From Allium sativum (taxonomy: Eukaryota; Streptophyta; Magnoliopsida; Asparagales; Amaryllidaceae), in the NCBI GenBank assembly GCA_030737875.1, contig CM060912.1, positions 203,559,231 to 203,623,230 of the forward strand: 64,000 nt of DNA, in the 5' to 3' direction. The notes under the pieces are model-generated. The model was not told where the DNA came from. It worked only from the letters and a program-made list of their open reading frames with translations, and made no database searches. Position 1 is the stretch's first letter; each line of letters starts with the position of its first letter. Below are positions 46,478 to 57,979 of this stretch, piece after piece. The translations under genes and the position numbers were made by a program.

Positions 46478-48833
46478 CAAGTTGTTCCAGATTTTTGTTG
46501 AACAAAATTTTAAGAGTTCCTTAGCCATGATGTCGAGTTAGAGAATCCACATCGTCAATGGTAAGTTAGGTATTATCTCTAAACTCGTGTTTCTTTTTTG
46601 GTTTATTCTTTTATTTTATGATTGAGTTTTAGTGGCACTGCCACTGTAATTTTTACATTTCTTGATCTTTCTAACTTTCATGTTTTTTAGATTCATTTCT
46701 CTACAACTTTCATGTTTTGATGATTTCCAGATTATGAATTTAAATTGGTGAAAAACTGCAATTCATTTGAAGTTTAATTATAAGACTGGTCTCTGAATTT
46801 GTAACAATGTTGAAGTATTTTGAGCATACCTTAAAAACTGTTTCTCAGAATTCTGAAATTCTTGAAATTCTGAAAAGCTATTGAATTTCACACAACCTTG
46901 CTATTTTTGAGTTTCTTCTAATACACCACGCAAAGTCTTGAAAATCTACACTCATTAAAACACACTACTTGAAAACTTATTTTTGATAGGTTGTGATAAT
47001 TTCATTGTTTTTGGACTGGGCTTGACCATTTTGATTTGAAAATCTTTTGACATGGGTTGATGTGTTGAATCTTGAATCAAACGTGATATAGATCACTTTT
47101 AAATTTTTGGATGAGGTGTTGATGGGTTGATGTTTTAAATTTCTAACCCATCTATTTGACTTGAATTGTTGAATATCATAGGTACTGTATTTGGAATTGA
47201 ATTTTTGAAAATACATCTCATCAAATGATTTCAAATGAAATGTTTTAATCTTAGATCATGGATTGTCTCTTGGGCTTGTTGTAAATTTTGTGAAAAATTT
47301 CTCTTGTGAATCTTGCTTTGAAACTAATTTTTCTGCTGCTCTGATAAAGGTAATTGAATTTTGAGACTTGTTTGCTTGGGCTTGGTAATTGGATGATTTG
47401 TTGAAAATCCAGTGTCTGTGATACATTGTAATGCCAATGCCACTATGGGCAATTAGGGCCTACAAGTAGTATCAATCTTAGAAGTATTAAAAAATTTAAA
47501 TTCAACTGATATTTTTTTGAAATCGGTTTTGAGCTTACATAGTTCTTTTAGAATCCCTCTTGAAATTGATATTTTCAAATTTAAAACCATTTCTGATTAT
47601 TTAATCAAAAATTGAAATTATTGACCAAATTGAACTATTTTGGAACTCATCAAAGTTATCATTAGATTTATGAAATTGTGATGAGTTGTGACTATAGTAT
47701 ATTTCATACCTTGAGGAGATATTATTTAAATTCTCATGACGAGTGGACAAATTTAATAATATCTTTGAATTGGTGCTTAATTCACGGTCATCTTCTTTTT
47801 CTATCTTCTTTCTGTTATTCACCATGTTTTTATATAACGTGGGGAGCGTTTATTTTTTTTGACATCATTAAAGAAAGTACAACTTTAAAATTTTAGTGAT
47901 GGAAATGTGACTATATTATCTTTTAGAATGAGAGAGCTGATTTTTTTCATAAATCCTTGTATGGTTTAACGTAATCTATTTCATGAACGTCTTTATCCCT
48001 ACCGTATTTCTACCATTCATTATGGTTTTATATAATTAGGGGATTTTTATATAATATGTGTTACTTTAATCTCATTTAAAAACCTCGTGGTCATGCATTA
48101 TTAGAGAATGCTTATAATTTAAGTTACTACGACCCCATTTAAAAGTCTTTATGGCTATGCGTGGTTAGTGAGTTCTTAGAAAAAGGAAAGATTTTTTTGT
48201 ATATACATATATATAATCCTCCTCGTTATGTAAAAACCGGCTTTTTGATCCATTCTCTGAAATGTTAAATGTGTTACTATGTTATGAAATATTATGACTT
48301 TTTGTTTGATTGTTTTGGGATTTACGATATTTGATTTTGTCTCTTGATTTGAATTTATAATTATAGTCCAGATCCATCGCTATTTTGTGCTTAGTTTTAA
48401 AATATGTTTGAAATTTCTTGGAACTCATATTCGTATATTTAAAGTTTTGTAACTCTCTCCATTTTATAAAATCCATCGTAAATCCATCATTTTGAAATAT
48501 GAAATTTTCTTAATATTAGGATTTTTGTTTGATTAAATGTAGTTTACGATATATATTCTCTCTTGATTTGAATTTAAATTTCTAGTCTATATTCATCACT
48601 ATTTCGATTTCGATTATTCTTTTGATGATAACAAAAGGGGGAGAATGGTTAAGATTTTGATTGATGAGTGAATAATTCAAGAATATTTTAATATTGAAAA
48701 TTCAATTGTTTTTAAACTCACTCATATGCACATATGTAGGGGAGCATACAAATAGGGTAGTACCATATTTCACATTCAAATTTATTACATTCAAAATCAT
48801 TGTGTATGTTTGTCATCATGAAAAGGGGGAAAT
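46478..48833 (+). other. right internal region of the host copia element, no pol
   Basis: About 2.35 kb without recognisable protease, integrase, RT or RNase H on the plus strand. A pair of similar 75-80-bp segments (about 48295-48372 and 48521-48603, sharing TCTCTTGATTTGAATTT) is a local duplication. It ends in the polypurine tract GAAAAGGGGGAAAT (48820-48833). Small ORFs here show no recognised motif. Confidence 0.6.
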
Positions 48834-49911
48834 TGTTGAATAAAACAATATGATTTTTGTTTGATGATAACAAACATATATATTATTATATAAATGTGTT
48901 TGTAATTGTACCATTCTATATTACATCACATACAGAAATAACTATTTATATTGAATAAAATGTTATTATACACAATTCAAACAGTATTTTTATTCAAATA
49001 AATATTTTATTTTGGCATTTGAAATGGTACATATTGTTTGACTCCACTATTGTACATCTCACCATGATATAATACATTCAATTTCATATGCATTGGTTCC
49101 TCACCACATTTCACTCAGTTATAAATATATGTATATATATACACACACACACAATTTTCGTGTACATACTCAAACACACAGACACACTGACACACTTTAT
49201 CTTCAACTGCTTCTATATCCGGTCCAGTGATCACCTGTATACCTATGACAGAAACACACATACAAAACTAGAACAAAATAGAATTATCTGTAGACAAGTA
49301 TAAATTTATTTTACATTTTATTTGCCATGGAATATTGGTGTGTTTCTCATCATTTTTCTAGACTTAGTCTTACACACACAAATACACACACACACACACG
49401 GACATCTATTTGAGTCTAAACTGCTTGTGATATCTTCACTGTAAATACTACAAGGTAGACTGAATAACTAGTGCCTGTAGATCAGTCTCAACACAGCTAT
49501 AGTGGTCTGCTGATCAAGACCAGCCTCAACTCACATTTGTGGTCTGCTGATCTTGACCAGCCATGACATATCTTATAGTGGTCTGCTGATTTATATAGAA
49601 ATATACATATGCACAACATGTATACAGTTTTTTAGGTAAAAAGGGGAAATATGGTCAAACACTAGTTCATGCACAGTTTTGGGTCAAACATGCAGTGCAC
49701 ATGACAAAGTACACAAGGACCAGCCAAACAAGAAGGCCAGTTTCAAGTGTAAGTCACAAGAGTAAAGATATGCATGCACTAGCAAAAGGCAAAACTGGTA
49801 GCAGCATGGGTATGATGCACAAAAATCGGTTCAACATCAAGCTAGAGCACATTTCAAGGTAGCACAAAATAAAAGTATACATGCATCACAAAGGAAAGTG
49901 ACAAATAATAC

Positions 49912-50711
49912 TGTTGACATCAAAAGTTGGTCACTAGCGACGATCAACCCCCAATCGTGTGAAGAGCACACGAACACTGATTATAAAATGCAGAAAGAGT
50001 AAAGAAATGGAGAAAACGCATAGAATTTTTATAGTGGTTCCGCAAAGACTGTTCCTACGTCCACTTTATATATTATTTCTGCTTTGAATTACAAGTACAA
50101 TGCTTTTTCTGTTTGACGAAAAAAAGAAGATGGTTATTTTTCTCTTCAAGAAAAGGTCTCTCCGGAAAGAAGTAGTCCTCTTTCCTCTTTAAGCTTTGAG
50201 GTATTTATAGGTGGAGATGGCGATTTTGGATGTTGTGACGCGGCCCGGCCTTTCTGGGAAGACTTGGACGCGTGGAGTCTATTTCTTGGATAGAATAGCG
50301 GTTGGAAGACTGATTCCACTATTCATAAATAGTATCCTCGGACGTTGCGGCTTACGTTGCATCCATGGGGAGGTGTATCAAAAGTAGAGCTTTGTCCGGA
50401 TGTGGTTGACCGCTTTTTCCTCCTAGAAAGTCGGGCCAAGTATTTGAACAGCTCAGCTAGATATTTCCATGTAGATCTGAAATATTCGGTCGATATGCCC
50501 TATATGAGAGCGATTTTCTCGATCGACTAGGAGAGCGAGTCTTCCGGAGTGAGTTATTGGCTTATTTGAGAAGTGTCTCGGCCAAATATGTGATTACCTC
50601 GGACCGAGCTTCTGCTGGGCTTCCTGGAGTGCGATCTGTCTAATTTGGCTGGTTGCGCGTTTGGGCTTCGATCTGACCTGTTTGCGGCTTTTGCCAAAAA
50701 GAGGGCTAACA
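49912..50711 (-). repeat. 3' LTR of the Tat-like element
   Basis: On the plus strand it starts TGTTGACATC and ends GGGCTAACA. It is very similar to 53729-54532. Confidence 0.92.
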
Positions 50712-51738
50712 CTTTGCCCTTTAGATGGCATCTTCTTCGACAGAGGAAGGTGTGTTCTGAAATATGAATCGAAGCACAATTGTTCGAGTGGCTATGGTCG
50801 CGCTAGACCATATTAAGATCAGAAACCCGACGATTCCGATGATTATATTAAGGCCAGAAAATCGACAATCGAATTAGGTTGTATTAAGGCCGGAAAAGTG
50901 AAAACCATCGGGAACCGTATTAAGGCCGAGATGATCACCGTCTGTATGAGAGTTAGTTCTTGCAAAGACAAAATCAAACCATTCTCGGCTTGGAGAAGGC
51001 GGATGGGTCGAGCATTTTATTTCACTTGGCTTTGAGGGGTGGTGAGTATCAACCATACTCGGCTTAGTGGCAAGTATTAACCATACTCGGCTTAGAGAGG
51101 GCGAGCATTATCCATACTCGGCTTAGAGAGGGTGAGCATTATCCATACTCAGCTTAGAAAGGGTGAGCATTAACCATACTCGGCTTAGGGAAAGTGTTTT
51201 TCATGCTCGACTCATGTTAGATTAATGTGTCCAGCGAGTAGTAAACGCTCGTGGTGTAGAAAAAGAAGGGGCGAGTACCATCCGTACTCGTCTTAAAGAA
51301 ATATACCACACTCAACTAGGGGAGTAGGAATTTAGAAATGGCGGTAGGTTTTGGCGCAGACCATATTAATAAAAGGGGTGAGCATTATCCATGCTCGGCT
51401 TTAGAATTTGCCAAACATTATCCATATTTGCAAAAGAAAATTTATAGTTGCTAAATAATTGTTACAGAGAAAAGAAATTCTAAGAGGAAAATGGTTGATT
51501 CCAGAGCGTGCCTAGGAGCTAAATCCTAACCCTGTACATGTGTACATCAAGGTGTCCTTTTTATTGAAAGAAATATATCAGAAAAAATCTTGTTAATGAT
51601 AATGCTGCGAGTGCTAGTCTCAGGGTCCTTTCCATTTCTAGGAGCTCGTAGATCGACCTGAGGAGCTTGGGCAGAAGATCGCGGTGGCAAGGCAGGGACG
51701 CGATTCTTGACATATTCAGGTAGCTCCCCTTTTCTGAC
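50712..51738 (-). other. non-coding interior of the Tat-like element, where pol would be
   Basis: The gag frame ends at 51739 and no protease or RT follows. The stretch contains a short tandem repeat (51035-51200) and a purine-rich segment next to the 3' LTR (minus AAAGGGCAAAG at about 50712-50722). Confidence 0.7.
51035..51200 (-). repeat. tandem repeat, unit about 32 bp, around CCATACTCGGCTTAG
   Basis: Five consecutive units share (A/T)CCATACTCGGCTTAG with GAGAGGGTGAGCATTA-type linkers, and isolated copies lie near 51270 and 51380. Confidence 0.85.
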
Positions 51739-53663
51739 TCAATCCTCGTTGAGATCGTGCAAATGCCGGCATTTTATGGTGCTATGACTAGCTACGTTGT
51801 GGAATATGCAATGTTTTCCATAATCAAGCTCCATCTGGGTTGGCTCTCGTCGAGGTGGTCTCAAAGTGGGAAGGAACCCTCGTATGTCAAGGTAGATATC
51901 GAGCAAAGAGGAATTGAGTTTGGTGTACTGGTTGTACTTACTTTCGATTCGAGGTCGCATGTGATGCTCGCTCTTTTCCAGGGCCTTTCCTCTTCCTTGA
52001 TTATGTTCGTTGCTGGTGGATGGACCTTGTTGCTCGGCGGCTAAGACCTCTAGGCTCTCCATCTCAATGTTGGCATCTTCTTGTCGGAGGAATCGCTCAG
52101 CCTCGGAATAGAAATCATCTATATCCTTAGGGGGATCTCTGGTTAAAGAAATCGAGAATTCTGACCAGTTCTGAACTCCTGCAATGGCGGCCATAAGTAC
52201 CATCGATGGCTCGGGCCGATCGACTGACGCTACTGCCGCTTTGAACCTTTCGAGGAAGGATCTGAGCATCTCTCCTGATCGCTGCTTGATGGTGGATAAG
52301 GACATAACACTCTTTGGTCGGGAGATATGTACCTTGAATTTCTCGATGAAGCGGGTGACCAGCGTTTTCCAGCTGTTGATTGACTCCGTTGTTAGATGTC
52401 GAAACCACATTCCAGCTATGTCTGTGAGAAAGAGCGGGAAACACTTAGCCATGACGTTGGTCGATGCGCCAAGTACTTCCATATGTCGCATGTATCGCAT
52501 GAGGTGGATGGTTGGATCAGTGCGACCATTGTATGGTTCAATAACTGGGAACTTGAAGTTCGGAGGGTTTCGGGAGTTTCTAATTTCCCTGGTAAAGGGG
52601 CTGCGATTGACATTATCTATGTCTTTCTGTGAGGAAGTGCCCCGATTAAAGCGTCGAATGATGCTTGCAAGCTGGCTTCCATCCCCGAGGAGTCGTTGCC
52701 ATGAATTTAATTCAGCATCCGGGAGAGCTTCGGTGCGAGGATCTGGCAAGAGCATGCTCGGAAGTGCGGCCGTTGGCTGGGCTCGTCCTCCGAGAGTTGA
52801 GTGAAGGTGTGAAGGAAGGTGAGTTCTGGTAGGTGGATCTGGGAAGAATGACCCCTCTGGAACTCGATGAGTGTTGGGTCGAGTCGTACCATGACAGTGG
52901 GTCTAGGCTGATCCAGCATAACATGTGATGTTCGGAGCTTAGGGTTGCCCCCGGTTGGAGCGAGGTTAGAAGGGTCTACGGTAGCGTCATCTTCCGCCAC
53001 GGTGAGGACCGGTATGGTAGAGTGACCTTCCTTGTTCGGAGGGAAGGCTGCTCCAGATCTTCGTTGAGGGGAAAGAATGGTTAGAGTGGTCTGCGGTAAG
53101 ATTTCGGGCTGTAATGGGAATGGCATTGATTCTGATGGGCCCGATGGTCGCTCGAGTGGCATGAGAGGTCGAGCTATTTCCAAGAGTGGAGGCAAAGTGG
53201 CCGGACGACCTAGATCTCAATCGCCAGCCTCCTGCAAATCTATAACTACGATCACGCTGGTTGCTAGAAGCGATACTCCTGGCTGTGATTGAATGGTTGG
53301 TGGGACCAAACCAGGATGAAATAAAGGTGTAGTTTGATCAGTGGCCTGATTCTGCGCAGACCGAAGATCAGTTGTTGCCACAGTCTCGGCCAGTGGAGGA
53401 ATTGATGTTGAAACGTTCAATCCTATCTCCAGTCGACCGAGATGGTGATCCATTAACTGCAGTTGTCGTTCAAGGAGTTTACCCTGAGATGTCATATAGT
53501 CTTTGAACTTAACCATGATTTTATACATGTCGTCCCGGGTAAGAAATCGAGACATATCTTCATGAGAGGAAGCCTCATGGCTTGCTTCTGTAGCATTAGT
53601 ATCGACTGCATCAGTGTTCGCGGGATGAGAGGATGTTGGATCATTCTTTCGCTTAATCGCCAT
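51739..53663 (-). pseudogene. gag of the Tat-like element, one stop and one frameshift
   Basis: From the ATG at 53663 the frame is open to TGA at 53217-53219, then open again in the same frame to 52707, and then continues in another frame from about 52755 to the stop at 51739. The last segment carries the retrotransposon gag core (FPVIEPYNGRTDPTIHLMRY, then LTDIAGMWFRHL, then FIEKFKVH) and near its end the finger CIFHNVASHSTIKC. The finger is CxxH-like and has lost the usual Gly-His. The N-terminal third is low in recognised features. The product would form particles. Breaks make it inactive. Confidence 0.88.
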
Positions 53664-53713
53664 GAACTAAGATGAGTGGATGCTCTGAAGGAAGGTTGGT
53701 GCGCTCTCCCCTT

Positions 53714-53725
53714 CCTAGCGCGCCA
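53714..53725 (-). other. primer-binding site of the Tat-like element
   Basis: The minus strand reads TGGCGCGCTAGG close to the inner LTR edge. It is not the iMet type and resembles the TGGCGC-type sites of Tat elements. Confidence 0.7.
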
Positions 53726-53728
53726 AAG

Positions 53729-54532
53729 TATTGACATCAGAATATGGTCACTAGCGACGATCAACCCCCAATCGTGTGCGGAGCACACGAACACTGATTA
53801 TAAAATGCAGAAAGAGTAAAGAAAACGGGGAAAACGCACAGACCTTTTATAATGGTTCGACAAAGACTGTGGCTATGTCCACTTTATATATTATTTCTGC
53901 TTTGGATTACAAGTACAATGCTTTTTCTGTTTGAAGGAAAGAAAGAAGATGGTTATTTTTCTCTTCCAGAAAAGGTCTCTCCGGAAAGAAGTATAAGTCC
54001 TCTTTCCTCTTTAAGCTTTGAGGTATTTATAGGTGGAGATGGCGACTTGGGCTGTTGTGACATGGCCCGGCCTTTATGGGAAGATTTGGACGGGTGGAGG
54101 CCATTCCTCGGATAGAACAACGGCTGGAAGACAGATTCCACTATTCATAAATAGTATCCTCGGAAGTTGCGACTTATGTGGCATCCATGGTGAGGTGTAT
54201 CAAAAGTAGAGCTTTGTTCGGATGTGGTTGACCGCCTTTTCCTCCTTGAAAGTCGGGCTAAGTATTTGAATAGCTCAGTTGGATATTTCCATGCAGATCT
54301 GAAATATTCGGTCGATATGCCCTATATGAGAGCGATTTTCTCGGTCGATTGGGAGAGCGAGTCTTCCGGAGTGAGTTATTGGCTTGTTTGAAAAGTGGCT
54401 CGGCCCAATACGTGATTACCTCGAACCGAGCTTCTGCTGGGCTTCCTGGAGTGCGATCTGTCTAATTTGGCTGGTTGCGCGTTTGGGCTTTAATCTGACC
54501 CGTTTGCGGCTTTTGCCAAAAAAGGGCTAACA
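53729..54532 (-). repeat. 5' LTR of the Tat-like element
   Basis: This 804-bp LTR has a plus-strand left terminus TATTGACATC, where the sister has TGTTGACATC, so one terminal base is mutated. The right end is GGGCTAACA followed by AATAC. Confidence 0.92.
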
Positions 54533-55125
54533 AATACAAACACACATATATACACACATAAATATATATATATACATGTGTGTGTGTGTATATATATATG
54601 GCAGTACAACAGGTCAGCAAGTTGAATCAGAATGTGCAAGTATAATATGGATACATACACATATACACATATAAATATGCATATATGTGTATGTGTGAAC
54701 AAGTATATGGGTGAGCCTTGTGATCAAAAGCAAATCAGCAAAGGCAGAAGGAGAACTGGTCAAAGAAACATATAGTGTAGAAAGGTTAAAAAGCAACAGC
54801 GAACACAAACAAGCCAGTGCAAAAGTGCATGGGTAGAAGGACATGAAAAAGGTAGCAAACACTACTACATTTTAGTGGAGCATGCAACATATGCACAGAA
54901 CCAAAGCCAAGGGTCATGGCAAGGCACAATGGCATCCAACAACACTACAAGGCCGACACAAAATGCCTCAAAAGACAATGCAGCAATAATGGGATGCAAA
55001 GATAGCAAGTAGCAAAGACCAAGCAATGCTTGAAGCATGTGTGCACAATTACAAGTTCAACATATTTCACCTTCAGGCTCAAGCAAGAAATAGAGAAGAT
55101 GTGCAGTGGCAAATGCCAAGAGACT

Positions 55126-56440
55126 TGTAACAACTCGGAAATTCAGAACAAATTTATTTTTTTTATTTTAGTGGGTTTTAAATATTTAAAATAATTTATT
55201 TTAAATAATAAGGACTAAAAATTTATTTAAATCGTGGTTAGAACGAATATATTTATTTTAATTTTAAACGGAGTTGGAAATAGCGTGGTATTTGAAAATT
55301 TGAATTTGAACTTTGAATGAATGTATAGGATGCAAAATAAACGGATTTTAGTGAAACAAAAAATATTAGAATCTGTTTAAATTTATCTTTCTAACGAATC
55401 TGAAAAATTGAAATTTCATAGCGGGAATCAAAAGTTATGGTCAACTTAAAATTCAGAATAGTCGCTATAGAATTTATATATATTTTTTAATATTAAAAAT
55501 AGCCATTTTACGGACGACTTCCGTTTTCGACGAAACCACCCTGGTTGGATCCGGAATGTCAAATTATTGCAGGATTCCAATTTTCATAATTTTTGGAATC
55601 AATATGTGAGCATGGCAAAAGAAAACGTGTTTTGTCAATTTCAATCAATTTGGATCGACCAAAAATGGCCATTTTTCAAACGGTCTCCAAATTCGACAAA
55701 ATTAATTTTGTTAGGACCGTATTGCCAAACCATAACTAGAAATATATTTTTTTGTAATTTTTAGAGTCAGTATGTGGCCTCGATAATTTAAAATGTACGA
55801 TTAAATTAAATAATTAAATGTTTTATATTTTAAATCAAAGAAAAGTGGGCCGAACTATCAAACGGGCTGACAGGACCTAGTCCATTGCATCCGGGACGGG
55901 GGTATTTGCCTAGGGACAACTTTCGTTGGGCTAAAATTGGATTTGAAAAGGATTAACGGGTTTATTTGTAAAATAGAACATTTAATATTGATTTATTATA
56001 AATATACATCACCTAAACCCTAATCTATCTCTTTATATAGTAGCCGCTATCCTCCTTTTTCTATGGCCGATATGCTCCCAACTTCAACCATTAATTTCTT
56101 CCCAATGCATTTGAATTAAAACCCGATTCAAAAAAAAAATCATTGAGCTTTTCAAACTCCTTTGATCTATACGGTTGTGATGAATTAATTCGATCTGAGG
56201 TAACCAAAAATGGAGCTCAAAGTTGCTGCGTTCAGTGCGTTTTCCGAGGCCTCTGGGGATGCGAGCGGGCCCATTTCTTCGGCGCGGGTGGCTCTGGTGT
56301 AGGCGCTTCTCTGGAGCACTTCAGATCATCAGAAAATCAAGTGGGGGGGGGGGGGGGTGCGATTTGAACTTGGGATTGGCGACTTTGGGTTTTTAGGGTT
56401 GGACGATGTACAGAAAGAAGAAGAGAGGGATTGAAGGTTA
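55126..56440 (+). mobile_element. start of a gypsy-like LTR, open to the right
   Basis: TGTAACAACTCGG begins exactly where similarity to the copia LTR stops. The five bases before it (AGACT, 55121-55125) would be the target duplication. A TATA-like TTTATATAGTA (about 56031-56041) followed by a C- and T-rich leader suggests an LTR promoter. No matching second LTR, AGACT copy or continuation of the copia LTR is found up to 64000, so the right end lies outside the window or has been lost. The right boundary given here is only the end of the promoter-like part. Confidence 0.55.
56343..56357 (+). repeat. G(15) homopolymer
   Basis: Fifteen consecutive G residues. The exact length may be a sequencing approximation. 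Confidence 0.85.
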
Positions 56441-57979
56441 AAGGTAATTATAATATCTTTAATAATAATTCTCTTGGGAGCACAATGTTTTGGTCCGACC
56501 GTGAACTTCCCAAAATGCCCTTACATATGAGCTTTTAAATATATAAAATTATTATTTAACCTAATATCCCCAATAAATTAGACATTAAATGTCACTTGAA
56601 TTTGGATCTAATAAACCTCCTTTTCAACAAATTCAAATTGTCTCTTTAATGTCGCTCAAAAAGAGGATCTCTAAATAGGCGTTCATTGCAAATTTTAATC
56701 GCTTCTCATTTTAATTGATATTTATTTTATTTTATGTATTTCATTGGTTCTAATGCTACGAATTTCCACGCGTAATTTACTGCATCCATTCGGGTTTTTG
56801 TTATGCAATTAAAATTCTACATTCCAAAACAGTTTTCTTAAAACTTTTATTATATGTACGCACGATACTATTGTATGTATAAACATATTTGTGTTTAAAA
56901 TTAGAACTAAGATCATTTATATTTGGCATATAGATCTACTAATTCAATTTATTAACAATTTTTTTTACAATATTGACGTGGATATATGGCAATTTCTTAT
57001 ATGGTTAGAAAGAAAATTTGGCACTATTTTAATGACAGTTTTTTTAACAATATTTAGGTGCTAAGTTTAGGACAATTTCTTTGATTTAGTTGCTATTTAT
57101 TTTAGTTCATGTATTTTCATTGGTTCTAATGCTACGAATTTTCATGCGCAATTTACTGCATCCATTCAGATTTTTATTATGCAATTAAATTTTATCATTC
57201 CAAAACTCTTTGCTTTAAACCTTTATTATATGTATACATGATACTATTATATATGTATAAACATATTTGTGTTTAAAATTAGAACTTAGGTCATTTGTAT
57301 TTTGCATATAGATATACTAATTCAATTTATTTTCCATATATAGAAATTCCTATTGATGTGGATATATGGCAATTTCTTATATGGTTAGAAAGCAAATTTT
57401 AATCTATATTAATGATAGTTGTTTATTCAATTTCTTATATGGAATTTTTATCCAATACAATTTCAAATATAGATGGTACTAATAAATGGAATAAATCACT
57501 AAAATTTCGCTGAGCCCAAAAAAATATCATCCGTCTTACCATGTTTTATTCCTAGCCTTAGTCTGACCTACAAATGCGACATTTCTAGAACAAAACATAC
57601 ACCCCTTTAAATATCGTTCAAAATCTCCATTCATATTCACATTTCTCTCCTCATTTTCACTACTCTTTGTTCAACACCATTATTCTCTCTCCATTCACCC
57701 TTTCCTTCCTATTTTTAGGAAAGACTTAAAAGGGAATGATTGCTATGCGACCAATTCGTATTTAAAAAAAAATGATGTGAAAATTACCTCCAGAGCAGCT
57801 TTAATATCAGTCTCTACGGAACTGAAGAGTCCGGTAGAGCCGTCATCTCCTTCTTTAATAACAAAAAAATTAATCATGATTGTATATGATTGTATTATCA
57901 CCAATCTACTATTAACTTCTATTTGTTATGGCACGTGATTTGATCCGTGATTGCTGTGTTATGTAAATCTGTCGACTTG
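56441..57979. other. AT-rich stretch with an imperfect direct duplication
   Basis: The segment at about 56713-57019 is repeated at about 57091-57399 (offset about 377 bp), sharing TCATTGGTTCTAATGCTACG and GGATATATGGCAATTTC. No coding sequence is recognised. It may be internal or LTR sequence of the element beginning at 55126. Confidence 0.6.
56713..57399 (+). repeat. direct duplication, two copies of about 305 bp
   Basis: The copies at 56713-57019 and 57091-57399 are clearly alike but carry many substitutions and small indels, so the duplication is old. Confidence 0.85.

Larger units (their letters stand above)
49912..54532 (-). mobile_element. gag-only Ty3/gypsy element, Tat-like, 4621 bp
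   Basis: LTRs of 800 and 804 bp (49912-50711 and 53729-54532) are flanked by perfect duplication AATAC (49907-49911 and 54533-54537). On the minus strand the order is 5' LTR, a primer site reading TGGCGCGCTAGG, gag, about 1 kb non-coding, 3' LTR. Pol is absent. The primer site of type TGGCGCG and the gag with a CxxH-type finger fit the Tat lineage of Ty3/gypsy. It inserted into the 3' LTR of the host copia element. It would depend on pol from a relative. Confidence 0.92.
19959..55125 (+). mobile_element. pol-less Ty1/copia-type element hosting the nested stack
   Basis: The 5' LTR portion (19959-22601) is followed by a primer-binding site and gag remnants. The internal region resumes at 46483, after the nested chromovirus, and runs to a polypurine tract and a 3' LTR starting at 48834. 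Sequence of 19995-20880 recurs in 49400-55120, confirming the LTR pair. No protease, integrase, RT or RNase H is visible in the 2.35 kb between 46483 and 48833. The start of the 5' LTR is missing. The 3' LTR is cut by the Tat-like element and then by another element at 55126, so no target duplication can be tested. It is the oldest layer of the stack. Confidence 0.85.
48834..55125 (+). repeat. 3' LTR of the host copia element, interrupted twice
   Basis: It starts TGTTGAATAAAACAATATG after the polypurine tract. The stretch from about 49400 to 49911, and again about 54780-55125, matches the 5' LTR (20000-20880). It is split by the Tat-like element (49912-54532 plus duplication). About 240 bp of TA/CA microsatellite-rich sequence at 54538-54775 is absent from the 5' LTR. 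At 55126 it is cut off by the start of another element; its remainder is not in the window. Confidence 0.82.

Noticed and set aside
51757..52804. Plus-strand ORFs opposite the Tat-like gag
   Set aside because: They are antisense shadows of the minus-strand gag, which carries the recognisable domain.
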